Below are positions 16,540-24,575 of a stretch of 50,751 nucleotides of DNA, piece after piece. This DNA comes from Pantoea sp. Ap-967 (lineage in GTDB: Bacteria; Pseudomonadota; Gammaproteobacteria; Pseudomonadales; Pseudomonadaceae). The notes beneath the pieces were generated by a model, which had not been told where the DNA came from, made no database searches, and saw nothing but the letters and a program-made list of their open reading frames with translations. The position numbers and the translations under genes are program-made. Where the stretch lies: positions 1-50,751 of the forward strand of contig NZ_VWXK01000042.1 in assembly GCF_011752565.1 (NCBI RefSeq), in the 5' to 3' direction. Every line of letters starts with the position of its first letter. Position 1 is the first letter of the stretch.

Positions 16540-17352
16540 TCAGCGCGCCGGCGCAAGCTTGCCCTTGTCATCGGAAAAGACGATCTCGACCCGGCGATTC
16601 TGCGCCCTGCCCCGCTCCGAAGCATTGGCCTCGATCGGGTACTGGTCGCCATAACCCTCGACCTGCAGGCGCTTTTCATCTACGCCCAGGTCGACCAGCA
16701 TGTCGGCCACCGACTGGGCGCGGTCGCGCGACAGCGCCAGGTTGTCTTCAGGCGCGCCGGTGCTGTCGGTATAGCCCTCGATGCGCACCACGCGGCGCGG
16801 ATTGAGCTGCAGGAACTGCACCAGCTTGAGCACCGTGCGGCTGGCCGAGTTCTTCAGGTCGGCGCTGCCGGTGTCGAACAGCACATCGCTCAGGGTCATC
16901 ACCAGGCCACGGTCGGCCTGCTCCGAGGCCAGCGCGGCAATCTGGCTTTCCACCCACTTGCCTTGCTGCTGCACGCTGGCAAGCTTGGCCTCACGCAGGG
17001 CCAGCTGAAGGCGCTGGCGCTCCAGGTCGAGCTTGGCCTGACGCTCCTGGTTCAGCGCCAGCTTGGCATGCTCGCGGGCAATTTCGCTGTAGCGCTGGCT
17101 CAGGTAGGCGTAATGGCGCACGTCGGTGCCGCTGCCAATGTAGCCAGACAAGCGCTCGGCCCGCGACAGCGATTCACCGGCGCGAATCACATCGCGCGGC
17201 GCGCTGCGCAGCACATCGGCGTCGTCCTTGACCTTCTGGAAGGCCGCGGTCGCATCATCCAGCGCCTGCGAACTGCGCTGGCTGGCGCAACCTTGCAAAC
17301 CTGCCGCCAACACCAGCACGGCCAACGCAGTCATGGGCTTGAAGCACTTCAT
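16540..17352 (-). CDS. OmpA-family lipoprotein with DUF4398-like N-terminal domain
   Basis: A 270-residue lipoprotein: the signal peptide ends at the lipobox LQGC (lipidated Cys near residue 22). A helical, coiled-coil-prone DUF4398-like region follows (residues about 30-140), then a C-terminal OmpA peptidoglycan-binding domain. That domain contains VLFDTGSADL, the diaminopimelate-contacting motif near GYTDSTG, and NRRVEIVF at the end. It probably anchors the outer membrane to peptidoglycan. Its ATG overlaps the stop of the upstream DUF4398 gene by four bases (ATGA), so both are coupled. The N-terminal halves of the two proteins look related, perhaps as partners. Confidence 0.9.
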   Translation of the reverse strand: MKCFKPMTALAVLVLAAGLQGCASQRSSQALDDATAAFQKVKDDADVLRSAPRDVIRAGESLSRAERLSGYIGSGTDVRHYAYLSQRYSEIAREHAKLALNQERQAKLDLERQRLQLALREAKLASVQQQGKWVESQIAALASEQADRGLVMTLSDVLFDTGSADLKNSASRTVLKLVQFLQLNPRRVVRIEGYTDSTGAPEDNLALSRDRAQSVADMLVDLGVDEKRLQVEGYGDQYPIEANASERGRAQNRRVEIVFSDDKGKLAPAR

Positions 17353-17702
17353 GGCTGCACCTCCAGTTGCTTGTGCAGGCGCTTGACCCGCGACTGCAAC
17401 ACCTGTAACTGCTCTTCGCTTTTCTGGTTCAGCACCTGCGCCTCGGCCAGGCGTGCGTCCAGCTCGGCCTGCTCGGCGCGCATGCGCGCATCGCGGTAAT
17501 CCTCAGTGAGCATGTTGGTCTTGGCCCGAGCGAACTTGTCTTCGGCCAGCTTGAGCGCTTCGACCTGGTCGGTGGCACCCACCGCCTTGGCCTGTTCCAG
17601 CGCCTGCTCGGAAATACGCATCTGTTCATTGGGCGCCGGGTCATTGGCGCAGCCGGCCAGGCCGAGCATGGCCACGGCAAGGATCAGTGATTGGGTTCTC
17701 AC
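17349..17702 (-). CDS. DUF4398-like lipoprotein
   Basis: A 117-residue lipoprotein with the lipobox LAGC (Cys near residue 18) and a helical body with heptad-like repeats of Ala, Leu, Glu and Lys (residues about 25-115). This is similar in style to the N-terminal half of the OmpA-like protein encoded next to it. The function is unknown; the pairing with an OmpA-like lipoprotein suggests an envelope structural role. It begins 9 bases after the stop of the solute-binding protein gene and overlaps the next gene by four bases, so all three form one operon. Confidence 0.85.
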   Translation of the reverse strand: MRTQSLILAVAMLGLAGCANDPAPNEQMRISEQALEQAKAVGATDQVEALKLAEDKFARAKTNMLTEDYRDARMRAEQAELDARLAEAQVLNQKSEEQLQVLQSRVKRLHKQLEVQP

Positions 17703-17711
17703 GCACTCTTC

Positions 17712-18518
17712 CTACTGTTTGGGGGCGCCTGCCTGCACCTGCATCTGCGCCTTCCAGCGCTCGACGTTACGTTGCAGCACGGCTTCAGACGCACCGGAGA
17801 TCGGCAATTCTGTCAGCTTTTTCGCCAGTTGCCCACGCAACCACGCATCATTGCAGGCCGAATTGTGTGACAGCGCCAGGTACAGCCCCGGGCGATCAAC
17901 GGGCAAGCCCCGGGCGATCAGGTGGTTGCTCATGCCCAGGCTCTGGGCCATGGCCATGCCTGAGTAACGGCCAGCGAGCACGTAGTCGACCTGGCCCAGC
18001 ACCAGCTTCTGGAATGCCTGGGTCAGGTTCTGTGCCGGCACCAGCTTGAGCTGTGCCTTGGTGAACGCGCTGAAGGCTGGGGTCAGGCGGGCCTTTTCCG
18101 ACAGGCTGCCCTGGTACTTGGCCAGGTCGGCCGGGCCTTCGAACGCCAGGGTTGCGTCATGGCGCGTCCACACCAGGTATTCGTTGAGTTGCAGGGCTGG
18201 GTGGATGTAGTCCAGCGCGGTCAGTTGCTCCACCAACAGCGGTGTGTCGAGCAGCACGTCCATGCGCCCGCTGCGCACCTCTTCCAGCGCCTGGTCACGG
18301 CGGCCGGCATTGAGCACTTCCACCTTCAGGCCCAGCTCGCCAGCCACCTGGCGCAGCAGGTCGACGTTGGCGCCGATCAGGTGTGCGGGGTCTTGCGGGT
18401 CTTGCCAGGAATACGGCGGGGCATCCGGGCTGCCAGTGGCGACCAGGCGCTCGCATTTACCCGCTGCCACGGCGAGGGGCGACAGCAGCGCTGCCATGCA
18501 TGCCAGTACCTTGACCAT
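17712..18518 (-). CDS. Periplasmic solute-binding protein, family 3
   Basis: A 268-residue protein with a signal peptide (hydrophobic core near residues 3-18, cleavage near AVAAG) followed by a family-3 extracellular solute-binding domain. Visible features are the PPYSW motif near residue 34, a VDLLRQVAGELGLKVEV segment near 53, and RSGRMDVLLDTPL near 83. No permease or ATPase is nearby, and it is cotranscribed with two envelope lipoprotein genes, so it may be a sensor-like or stand-alone binding protein rather than part of an ABC importer. The start is chosen for AGGAG seven bases upstream; the ligand is unknown. Confidence 0.8.
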   Translation of the reverse strand: MVKVLACMAALLSPLAVAAGKCERLVATGSPDAPPYSWQDPQDPAHLIGANVDLLRQVAGELGLKVEVLNAGRRDQALEEVRSGRMDVLLDTPLLVEQLTALDYIHPALQLNEYLVWTRHDATLAFEGPADLAKYQGSLSEKARLTPAFSAFTKAQLKLVPAQNLTQAFQKLVLGQVDYVLAGRYSGMAMAQSLGMSNHLIARGLPVDRPGLYLALSHNSACNDAWLRGQLAKKLTELPISGASEAVLQRNVERWKAQMQVQAGAPKQ

Positions 18519-18545
18519 CCTTTTACTCCTTAGCAGCGCCGCGCT

Positions 18546-18624
18546 GCGGCGCATCGCGAGCTTTGCTCGCTCCTACCGGTTGACGTGCCCCCTGTAGGAG
18601 CGAGCGCAGCTCGCGATGCGGCGC
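18546..18624. repeat. Paired inverted REP elements between etfA and the solute-binding protein gene
   Basis: GCGGCGCATCGCGAGC-type arms at 18546-18576 and the inverted copy at 18594-18624 match over about 30 bases with a 17-base spacer. This is the second REP pair in the window, almost the same sequence as those at 13219-13282 and 22658-22740. Confidence 0.87.
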
Positions 18625-18646
18625 AAAACGGCGCCCTACAAACAGG

Positions 18647-18680
18647 CAAAAAAAACCCGGCCCCCTTGCAAGGGCCGGGC
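18647..18680 (-). terminator. Intrinsic terminator of etfBA
   Basis: On the minus strand CCCGGCCC / GGGCCGGG arms form an 8-bp GC-rich stem, followed by a run of eight T residues, 25 bp past the etfA stop codon. Confidence 0.9.
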
Positions 18681-18704
18681 TTCTTTATAAGTGAAGCCGC
18701 CGGA

Positions 18705-19634
18705 TCAGACCAGCTTTTCCAGCTCCGGCACCGCCTCGAACAGGTCAGCCACCAGGCCGTAGTCGGCCACCTGGAAGATCGGTGCTTCTTCGTCCTTGTT
18801 GATCGCGACGATCACCTTGGAGTCCTTCATGCCCGCCAGGTGCTGGATCGCGCCGGAGATACCGACGGCGATGTACAGCTGTGGCGCAACGATCTTGCCG
18901 GTCTGGCCGACCTGCATGTCGTTCGGCACGAAGCCTGCGTCCACCGCGGCGCGCGAGGCACCCACGGCAGCGCCGAGCTTGTCGGCCAGGCTGTACAGGT
19001 GCTTGAAGTTGTCACCGTTGCCCATGCCGCGGCCGCCGGAAACGACGATCTTGGCAGCGGTCAGCTCTGGGCGGTCGGACTTGGCCAGCTCTTCGCCAAC
19101 GAAGGCCGAGATACCGGCGTTGTGCGCGGCACCGATGGCTTCCACGGCAGCCGAACCACCTTCGGCGGCCACGGCATCGAAGCCGGTGGTACGCACGGTG
19201 ATGACCTTGACCGCAGCGCTCGATTGCACGGTAGCAATGGCGTTACCGGCGTAGATCGGGCGCTTGAAGGTATCGGCGGACTCGACCGAGATGATCTCGG
19301 AGATCTGGTCGACGTCCAGCAGCGCGGCAACGCGCGGCAGGATGTTCTTGCCGTTGGTGGTGGCCGGGGCCAGCACGTGGCTGTAACCCTTGGCCAGCTC
19401 GACGATCAGCGGCGCGACGTTCTCTGGGAGAACGTGGGCGTAGGCGGCGTTGTCAGCCACCAGCACCTTGGCCACGCCGGCGATCTTGGCGGCAGATTCA
19501 GCAACGCCACCGACGTTCTGGCCGGCGACCAGCACGTGCACATCACCACCGATCTTGGCGGCTGCGGCGACAGTGTTCAGGGTGGCCGGGGCTACGGCAC
19601 CGGCTTCGTATTCAGCGACAACCAGGATAGTCAT
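18705..19634 (-). CDS. etfA: Electron transfer flavoprotein alpha subunit
   Basis: Alpha subunit of the soluble electron transfer flavoprotein, which takes electrons from acyl-CoA and other dehydrogenases and passes them to the membrane ETF-ubiquinone oxidoreductase. The 309-residue product has the N-terminal adenine-nucleotide-hydrolase-like domain and the C-terminal FAD domain. The latter shows SGGRGMG near residue 205, PNDMQVGQTGKIVAPQLYIAVGISGAIQH near 245-273, and the final NKDEEAPIF segment. The ATG directly follows the etfB stop codon without a gap. The partner oxidoreductase gene lies divergently upstream. Confidence 0.96.
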   Translation of the reverse strand: MTILVVAEYEAGAVAPATLNTVAAAAKIGGDVHVLVAGQNVGGVAESAAKIAGVAKVLVADNAAYAHVLPENVAPLIVELAKGYSHVLAPATTNGKNILPRVAALLDVDQISEIISVESADTFKRPIYAGNAIATVQSSAAVKVITVRTTGFDAVAAEGGSAAVEAIGAAHNAGISAFVGEELAKSDRPELTAAKIVVSGGRGMGNGDNFKHLYSLADKLGAAVGASRAAVDAGFVPNDMQVGQTGKIVAPQLYIAVGISGAIQHLAGMKDSKVIVAINKDEEAPIFQVADYGLVADLFEAVPELEKLV

Positions 19635-20384
19635 TTAGATTACCTTCGCTTCGTTCTTCAGCTTCTCGACCAGTTCGGCCACCGATTTGACCTTGATGCC
19701 AGCGCTGCGGGCAGCCGGGGCTTCAACCTTCAGGGTCTTGTTGGTGGAGGCGAGGGAAACGCCCAGCGCGTCTGGCGTAACGGTTTCCAGCGGCTTCTTC
19801 TTGGCCTTCATGATGTTCGGCAGCGACGCATAGCGTGGCTCGTTCAGGCGCAGGTCGGTGGTGACGATAGCCGGCAGGTTCAACGAAACAGTCTGCAGGC
19901 CGCCATCGATTTCACGGGTGACATTGAGCTTGTCGCCCGCCACTTCCACCTTGGAGGCGAAGGTGCCCTGGGCGTAGCCGGTCAGCGCAGCCAGCATCTG
20001 GCCGGTCTGGTTGTTGTCACTGTCGATGGCCTGCTTGCCAAGGATCACCAGCTGCGGCTGCTCCTTGTCGACAACGGCTTTCAACGCCTTGGCCACGGCC
20101 AGGGAGTTCAGCTCGTCAGCGGCTTCGACCAGAATGGCGCGGTCGGCACCCAGGGCCAGGGCGGTACGCAGCTGCTCCTGGGCAGTGGTCGGGCCAACGG
20201 AAACGACGACGATCTCGCTCGCCACGCCTTTTTCCTTCAGGCGCACGGCTTCTTCGACGGCGATTTCGCAGAAGGGGTTCATGGACATCTTGACGTTTGC
20301 AAGGTCGACGCCGGAGTTGTCCGCCTTGACGCGAACCTTGACGTTGTAGTCGACCACTCGTTTGACAGCTACAAGAACCTTCAT
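19635..20384 (-). CDS. etfB: Electron transfer flavoprotein beta subunit
   Basis: Beta subunit of electron transfer flavoprotein, binding AMP and docking partner dehydrogenases. The 249-residue product begins MKVLVAVKRVVDYNVKVRVK, the standard EtfB N-terminus. The family signature region VRLKEKGVASEIVVVSVGP lies near residue 50, and the recognition-loop region ASLPNIMKAKKKPLET near residues 190-205. GAGGAAT precedes the ATG. It is the first gene of etfBA and faces the ETF-ubiquinone oxidoreductase gene across a 550-bp spacer. Confidence 0.96.
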   Translation of the reverse strand: MKVLVAVKRVVDYNVKVRVKADNSGVDLANVKMSMNPFCEIAVEEAVRLKEKGVASEIVVVSVGPTTAQEQLRTALALGADRAILVEAADELNSLAVAKALKAVVDKEQPQLVILGKQAIDSDNNQTGQMLAALTGYAQGTFASKVEVAGDKLNVTREIDGGLQTVSLNLPAIVTTDLRLNEPRYASLPNIMKAKKKPLETVTPDALGVSLASTNKTLKVEAPAARSAGIKVKSVAELVEKLKNEAKVI

Positions 20385-20454
20385 GGATTCCTCGTTACTC
20401 TCCGGTGAATAGATAGTCGCCTGGGGCAGAGCCCGGCGATGCGCGTGGGTACAA

Positions 20455-20631
20455 GGGCACCTCTAAAAACGTACCGGGAGGGGCAAACTTCATGGTGACC
20501 GAACAGTCCTTATCAGACCGTTGCGGCAATAACCCACGGGTCATTTCCTGTCGTGGCGTGTAAACTCCACTACAAACCGACCAAAAGCCGCAAAACCCTG
20601 CTCCACACCTGGTCTTTAGAGGTGTACCTGC
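20455..20631. repeat. Imperfect terminal inverted repeat, possible MITE
   Basis: CACCTCTAAA at 20458-20467 and TTTAGAGGTG at 20615-20624 are perfect 10-bp inverted copies, with partial similarity continuing outward and inward (about 13 of 17 positions). The element of about 175 bp has no transposase, and I saw no clear target duplication, so a miniature transposable element is only a possibility. Confidence 0.35.
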
Positions 20632-20759
20632 GCCCGGCTGCAAGCCTACGGCGAACGTAAAACCGCTCGTATCTTGACCGTAACACCCAATCCGGTCAAT
20701 ACGGCAAATCGGTCACCCTCCAGCCGCGCTCCTTTGATTTTACGGGGCTTTGGCAAATT

Positions 20760-20773
20760 CAAACAAACGTTTG
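20760..20773. promoter_or_regulatory. PsrA-like operator at the ETF-QO promoter
   Basis: CAAAC, four bases and GTTTG fit the published PsrA consensus (G/C)AAAC-N2-4-GTTT(G/C) exactly. The site lies two bases upstream of the -35 element. PsrA is a TetR-type regulator responsive to long-chain fatty acids in pseudomonads, and ETF genes have been reported in its regulon. Regulation here is inferred. Confidence 0.65.
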
Positions 20774-20775
20774 TA

Positions 20776-20804
20776 TTGGACCCGTCCAGTGGTGTAGATA
20801 TAAT
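20776..20804 (+). promoter_or_regulatory. Sigma-70 promoter of the ETF-QO gene
   Basis: TTGGAC, a 17-base spacer and a perfect TATAAT lie about 130 bp upstream of the likely start codon. The PsrA-like box abuts the -35 element. Confidence 0.8.
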
Positions 20805-20934
20805 GCGCGCCAAGACAAAACGGTGTAGTCCGTCCCATTGCGTCGCTACAGTTTCGCGCCAGTGAAGCGCCACCGCACGCAAGCACCCATAAGACAAAGC
20901 AACAGCACGAGCCTTGATGAGTAGGAGAGAACCT

Positions 20935-22599
20935 GTGGAACGCGAATACATGGAATTCGACGTGGTCATCGTCGGCGCAGGCCCCGCGGGCCTGTCCGCC
21001 GCCTGCCGCCTGAAGCAGAAGGCCGCCGAAGCCGGTAGCGAAATCAGCGTCTGCGTGGTGGAAAAAGGCTCTGAAGTCGGCGCCCACATCCTCTCCGGCG
21101 CGGTGTTCGAGCCGCGCGCCCTGAACGAACTGTTCCCCGACTGGAAGGAACTCGGCGCGCCACTGAACACCGAGGTGAAGCGCGACGACATCTATGTGCT
21201 CAAGGATGCCGGCAGCTCGACCAAGGTGCCAGACCTGTTCGTGCCCAAAACCATGCACAACCAGGGCAACTACATCATCTCCCTGGGCAACCTGTGCCGC
21301 TGGCTGGCCCAGCAGGCCGAGAACCTGGGCGTGGAAATCTACCCGGGCTTCGCCGCCCAGGAAGCGCTGTTCGATGCAAACGGCGTGGTCCGTGGCATCG
21401 TCACCGGCGACCTGGGTGTCGACCGCGAAGGCAACCCGAAAGACGGCCTGTACACCCCCGGCATGGAACTGCGTGCCAAGTACACCCTGTTCGCCGAAGG
21501 CTGCCGTGGCCACATCGGCAAACAGCTGATCAAGCGCTTCAACCTCGACAGCGACGCCGACGTGCAGCACTACGGCATCGGCCTGAAGGAAATCTGGGAA
21601 ATCGACCCAGCCAAGCACGAGCAGGGCCTGGTGGTACACACCGCCGGCTGGCCGCTGGACGTAATGGCCAAGGACAACACCGGTGGCTCGTTCCTCTATC
21701 ACCTGGAAAACAACCAGGTGGTGGTCGGCTTGATCGTCGACCTGTCCTACGCCAACCCGTACCTGTCGCCGTTCGATGAGTTCCAGCGCCTCAAGCACCA
21801 CCCGGTGATCAGCCAGTACCTCGAAGGAGGCAAGCGCATCAGCTACGGCGCCCGGGCCCTGGCCAAGGGCGGAATCAACTCGCTGCCGAAAATGGTGTTC
21901 AACGGCGGCGCCCTGATCGGTTGCGACCTGGGCACCATGAACGTGGCCAAGATCAAGGGCAGCCATACCGCCATGAAGTCGGGCATGCTCGCCGCCGAGG
22001 CAGTGGCCGAAGCGCTGGCCGCTGGCCGTGAGGGTGGCGATCAGCTCGACGGCTACGTCAGCGCGTTCAAGGCCAGCTGGCTGTACGAGGAACTGTTCGC
22101 CAGCCGCAACTTCGGCCCGGCCATGCACAAGTTCGGCCCCCTGCTGGGCGCGGCCTTCAACTATGTCGACCAGAACTGGTTCGGCGGCAAGCTGCCGTTC
22201 ACCCTGCACGACACCAAGCCGGACTACGCCTGCCTGAAGCTGGCTGCTGACTCGAAGAAGATCGACTACCCCAAGCCAGACGGCAAGCTCAGCTTCGACA
22301 AGCTCAGCTCGGTATTCCTCTCCAGCACCAACCACGAAGAGGAACAACCCTGCCACCTGAAGCTGACCGACCCGAATGTGCCGATCGCCAGCAACCTGCC
22401 GCTGTACGACGAGCCGGCACAGCGCTATTGCCCAGCTGGCGTGTATGAGGTGGTGACCCAGGAAGACGGCAACAAGCGCTTCCAGATCAACGCGCAGAAC
22501 TGCGTGCACTGCAAGACCTGCGACATCAAGGACCCGGCCCAGAACATCACCTGGGTGACCCCTGAGGGTGCGGGCGGGCCGAATTACCCGAACATGTAA
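20935..22599 (+). CDS. Electron transfer flavoprotein-ubiquinone oxidoreductase
   Basis: Membrane-associated flavoprotein with a [4Fe-4S] cluster that passes electrons from ETF to ubiquinone. The product is 554 residues when started at the GTG preceded by AGGAGA; an ATG six codons earlier (20917) is possible but lacks a ribosome-binding site at the right distance. The FAD motif VIVGAGPAGLSAA lies near residue 13. The C-terminus has the cluster ligands in YCPAGVYE and NCVHCKTCDIKDP. The length and both ends match the family. It is divergent from etfBA, which encodes its electron donor. Confidence 0.95.
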   Translation: MEREYMEFDVVIVGAGPAGLSAACRLKQKAAEAGSEISVCVVEKGSEVGAHILSGAVFEPRALNELFPDWKELGAPLNTEVKRDDIYVLKDAGSSTKVPDLFVPKTMHNQGNYIISLGNLCRWLAQQAENLGVEIYPGFAAQEALFDANGVVRGIVTGDLGVDREGNPKDGLYTPGMELRAKYTLFAEGCRGHIGKQLIKRFNLDSDADVQHYGIGLKEIWEIDPAKHEQGLVVHTAGWPLDVMAKDNTGGSFLYHLENNQVVVGLIVDLSYANPYLSPFDEFQRLKHHPVISQYLEGGKRISYGARALAKGGINSLPKMVFNGGALIGCDLGTMNVAKIKGSHTAMKSGMLAAEAVAEALAAGREGGDQLDGYVSAFKASWLYEELFASRNFGPAMHKFGPLLGAAFNYVDQNWFGGKLPFTLHDTKPDYACLKLAADSKKIDYPKPDGKLSFDKLSSVFLSSTNHEEEQPCHLKLTDPNVPIASNLPLYDEPAQRYCPAGVYEVVTQEDGNKRFQINAQNCVHCKTCDIKDPAQNITWVTPEGAGGPNYPNM

Positions 22600-22657
22600 A
22601 CGGGTCAGAGGGCGCCGCTTGCGCGGCGCATCACACCGGGGCTGCTTTGCAGCCCAT

Positions 22658-22740
22658 CGCGAGCTGCGCTCGCTCCTACAGGGGATTGCGGCGCGCCTAC
22701 CGGGAGCGTGTGCACCCCGTAGGAGCGAGCGAAGCTCGCG
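22658..22740. repeat. Paired inverted REP elements at the 3' end of the MFS gene
   Basis: REP copies at 22658-22679 and, inverted, at 22719-22740 lie between the convergent ETF-QO and MFS genes. The right-hand copy is inside the reading frame of the MFS transporter gene and encodes its last residues. Confidence 0.88.
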
Positions 22741-24037
22741 ATGCTTCTGAAGCTCCCCCCCGAGCCCGACGCCCGAAATACAGGGCCGTCAGCAACCCAA
22801 CCGTGCCCATGACCAGGCAAAAACCCACACACACCCACGGGCTCCACGGCATCAGTGCAATCAGCGCCAACGGCGTGGTACTGGCCCACAACGCATAAGC
22901 CACGTTGTAGGTAAAGGAAATACCCGACACCCGAATCTCGGCCGGGAACAGCCCCACCATCACCGACGGCACCACCCCCACCACACCACAGGCAAGGCCA
23001 GCCAGCGCATAGGCCAGCCACGTCATGCCCCACTGCCCCACCAGGCTTGCGTACAACACGCCGATACCCAGCGGCAGCAGCAGGCTGTAGACCATCAGCG
23101 CACGCCACGCCCCCACGCGGTCCACCAGCAGCCCGGCCAGCACGCAGCCAATATTGAGAAACACGATACCCACGCTGCTCAGGGCAAAGGTATGCCCCGC
23201 CGTCATGGCAAAGCGCTGCTGCATCACCGTTGGGGTAATCACCACCAGCACCACCACGGCGGAGGTCAGCACGCAGGTCAACAAGGCCGCCGGAATCAAC
23301 GCCGCGCGGTGTTCGGCCAGTACCTGGCGCAACGGGAACTTCACCGGCTGCGCCTGGCGCTCGCGCAAGGCCAGGAACACCGGCGTTTCACTAAGCCAGC
23401 GGCGCAGCCATACGCCGATCACGCCGAACACACCCCCCAGCAGGAACGGGTAGCGCCAGGCGTAGTCGAGAATTTCCTGGGGCGTGAACAGCTGGGCCAG
23501 CAGCGTCGCCGTCAGCGCCCCCAGCAGGTAACCGAAGGTCAGCCCCGCCTGCAGGAAGCCCAGGGCATACCCCCGGCGCCCGGGCGGCGCGTGCTCGGCG
23601 ACGAAGGTCCAGGCGCTCGGCACCTCACCGCCCACCGCTGCCCCCTGCAGAATGCGCAGCGCCAGCAGGATCAACGGCGCCGCGTAGCCGATATCGGCGT
23701 AGGTCGGCATCACCCCGATCAGCAGGCACGGCAAGGCCATCATCAGGATGCTCAGGCTGAACACCCGCTTGCGCCCCAGGTGGTCGGCGAAGTGGGCCAT
23801 CAAGATGCCGCCCAGTGGCCGCGCCAGGTAGCCGGTGACAAAGATCCCGAAGCTCTGCAACAGGCGCAGCCATTCGGGCATTTGCGGCGGGAAGAACAGC
23901 TGGCTGAGGGTCAGGGCAAAGAACACGAAGATGATGAAATCATAGATTTCCAGCGCGCCGCCCAGTGCCGCCAGGCCCAGGGTCCGGTGGTCGCCGCGGC
24001 TGAACCGGGGCGGGCGTGCGGTATCGATGGCAGTCAT
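22697..24037 (-). CDS. MFS transporter, metabolite:H+ symporter (MHS) type
   Basis: A 446-residue inner-membrane transporter of the major facilitator superfamily. The GGALEIYDFIIFVFFAL first helix and the RPLGGILMAHFADHLGRKRVF loop between helices 2 and 3 are typical of the metabolite:H+ symporter (ShiA/ProP-like) branch. About twelve hydrophobic segments are visible. The substrate cannot be read from sequence; dicarboxylates, osmolytes or aromatic acids are all possible in this branch. The last sixteen or so residues (EASRASLAPTGCTRSR) are encoded by a REP element, so the natural C-terminus may have been extended. The ATG is chosen at MTAIDTARPPRFSRGD. Confidence 0.88.
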   Translation of the reverse strand: MTAIDTARPPRFSRGDHRTLGLAALGGALEIYDFIIFVFFALTLSQLFFPPQMPEWLRLLQSFGIFVTGYLARPLGGILMAHFADHLGRKRVFSLSILMMALPCLLIGVMPTYADIGYAAPLILLALRILQGAAVGGEVPSAWTFVAEHAPPGRRGYALGFLQAGLTFGYLLGALTATLLAQLFTPQEILDYAWRYPFLLGGVFGVIGVWLRRWLSETPVFLALRERQAQPVKFPLRQVLAEHRAALIPAALLTCVLTSAVVVLVVITPTVMQQRFAMTAGHTFALSSVGIVFLNIGCVLAGLLVDRVGAWRALMVYSLLLPLGIGVLYASLVGQWGMTWLAYALAGLACGVVGVVPSVMVGLFPAEIRVSGISFTYNVAYALWASTTPLALIALMPWSPWVCVGFCLVMGTVGLLTALYFGRRARGGASEASRASLAPTGCTRSR

Positions 24038-24095
24038 GGCAGGGTCCGCAGAATCGGCAAAGGGCAAGAGGATAGCAAAACCCTGCCCACCGCCC

Positions 24096-24575
24096 CTAAC
24101 GGCTGAACACCGTCTGCCCGAAGTTCCTGTGCTTGCGGGTGTAGGCCGCGCTGCTGCCAAGGCCTGCTGGCAAGGCGATCTTGCCGACCAGCACCGGGCC
24201 GTCGATGATCGCCATGAACGACTCCAGCGCCTCGCTGTCCGGCGCCTGCGGCAGGCTCAGGCTCACCGCCTCGCGCTCGGTGGGTGGCACCACCGGCACC
24301 TTCAGGTGCTGCGAGTGGTACAGCAAGGCATGCTGGATCTGCGTGCTGACCCGGCAGAACCGCGCCAGGTCTACCCCGGCGTGGCTGGCCAGCTCGATGT
24401 TGCCCAAAAGCAGGTCGAACGGCTGCAAGGCGCTCTGCACCAGGCGCTGCAGCTCTTCGAAGCAATTAACGGGGGCAATGCGGTAGTAACCCAGGCCATT
24501 GAGCAGCTTTTCCAGCTGCAAGCGCTGGTAGGGATGCTCATCGGCGATCAGGATGCGCAGCGTCTTGTTCGTCAT
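24096..24575 (-). CDS. Receiver-like protein lacking the phosphoacceptor Asp
   Basis: A 159-residue protein whose first 120 residues resemble a response-regulator receiver domain: ILIADEHPYQRLQLEKLL at the N-terminus and FDLLLGNIEL where the phosphorylatable Asp of DLxLxD would be. That position reads Asn. No DNA-binding or output domain follows; the C-terminal 40 residues are unlike known outputs. It may be a phosphorylation-independent receiver or an adaptor. It lies between the MFS gene (58 bp downstream, same strand) and the ECF sigma factor, all on the minus strand. Confidence in the fold is moderate and function is unknown. Confidence 0.65.
   Translation of the reverse strand: MTNKTLRILIADEHPYQRLQLEKLLNGLGYYRIAPVNCFEELQRLVQSALQPFDLLLGNIELASHAGVDLARFCRVSTQIQHALLYHSQHLKVPVVPPTEREAVSLSLPQAPDSEALESFMAIIDGPVLVGKIALPAGLGSSAAYTRKHRNFGQTVFSR

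Larger units (their letters stand above)
20385..20934. other. Divergent etfB/ETF-QO spacer (550 bp)
   Basis: This gene-free stretch holds the PsrA-like box and promoter of the ETF-QO gene at its right end (20760-20804). It also holds an imperfect inverted-repeat element at about 20455-20631, whose 10-bp core arms (CACCTCTAAA / TTTAGAGGTG) are perfect. An 82-codon frame on the minus strand (20395-20643) has no family resemblance and is not called. I could not place a convincing promoter for etfBA. Confidence 0.7.

Noticed and set aside
20395..20643. An 82-codon frame on the minus strand upstream of etfB
   Set aside because: It overlaps the start of the spacer element, has no recognisable family, and its codon use and composition look like non-coding sequence.
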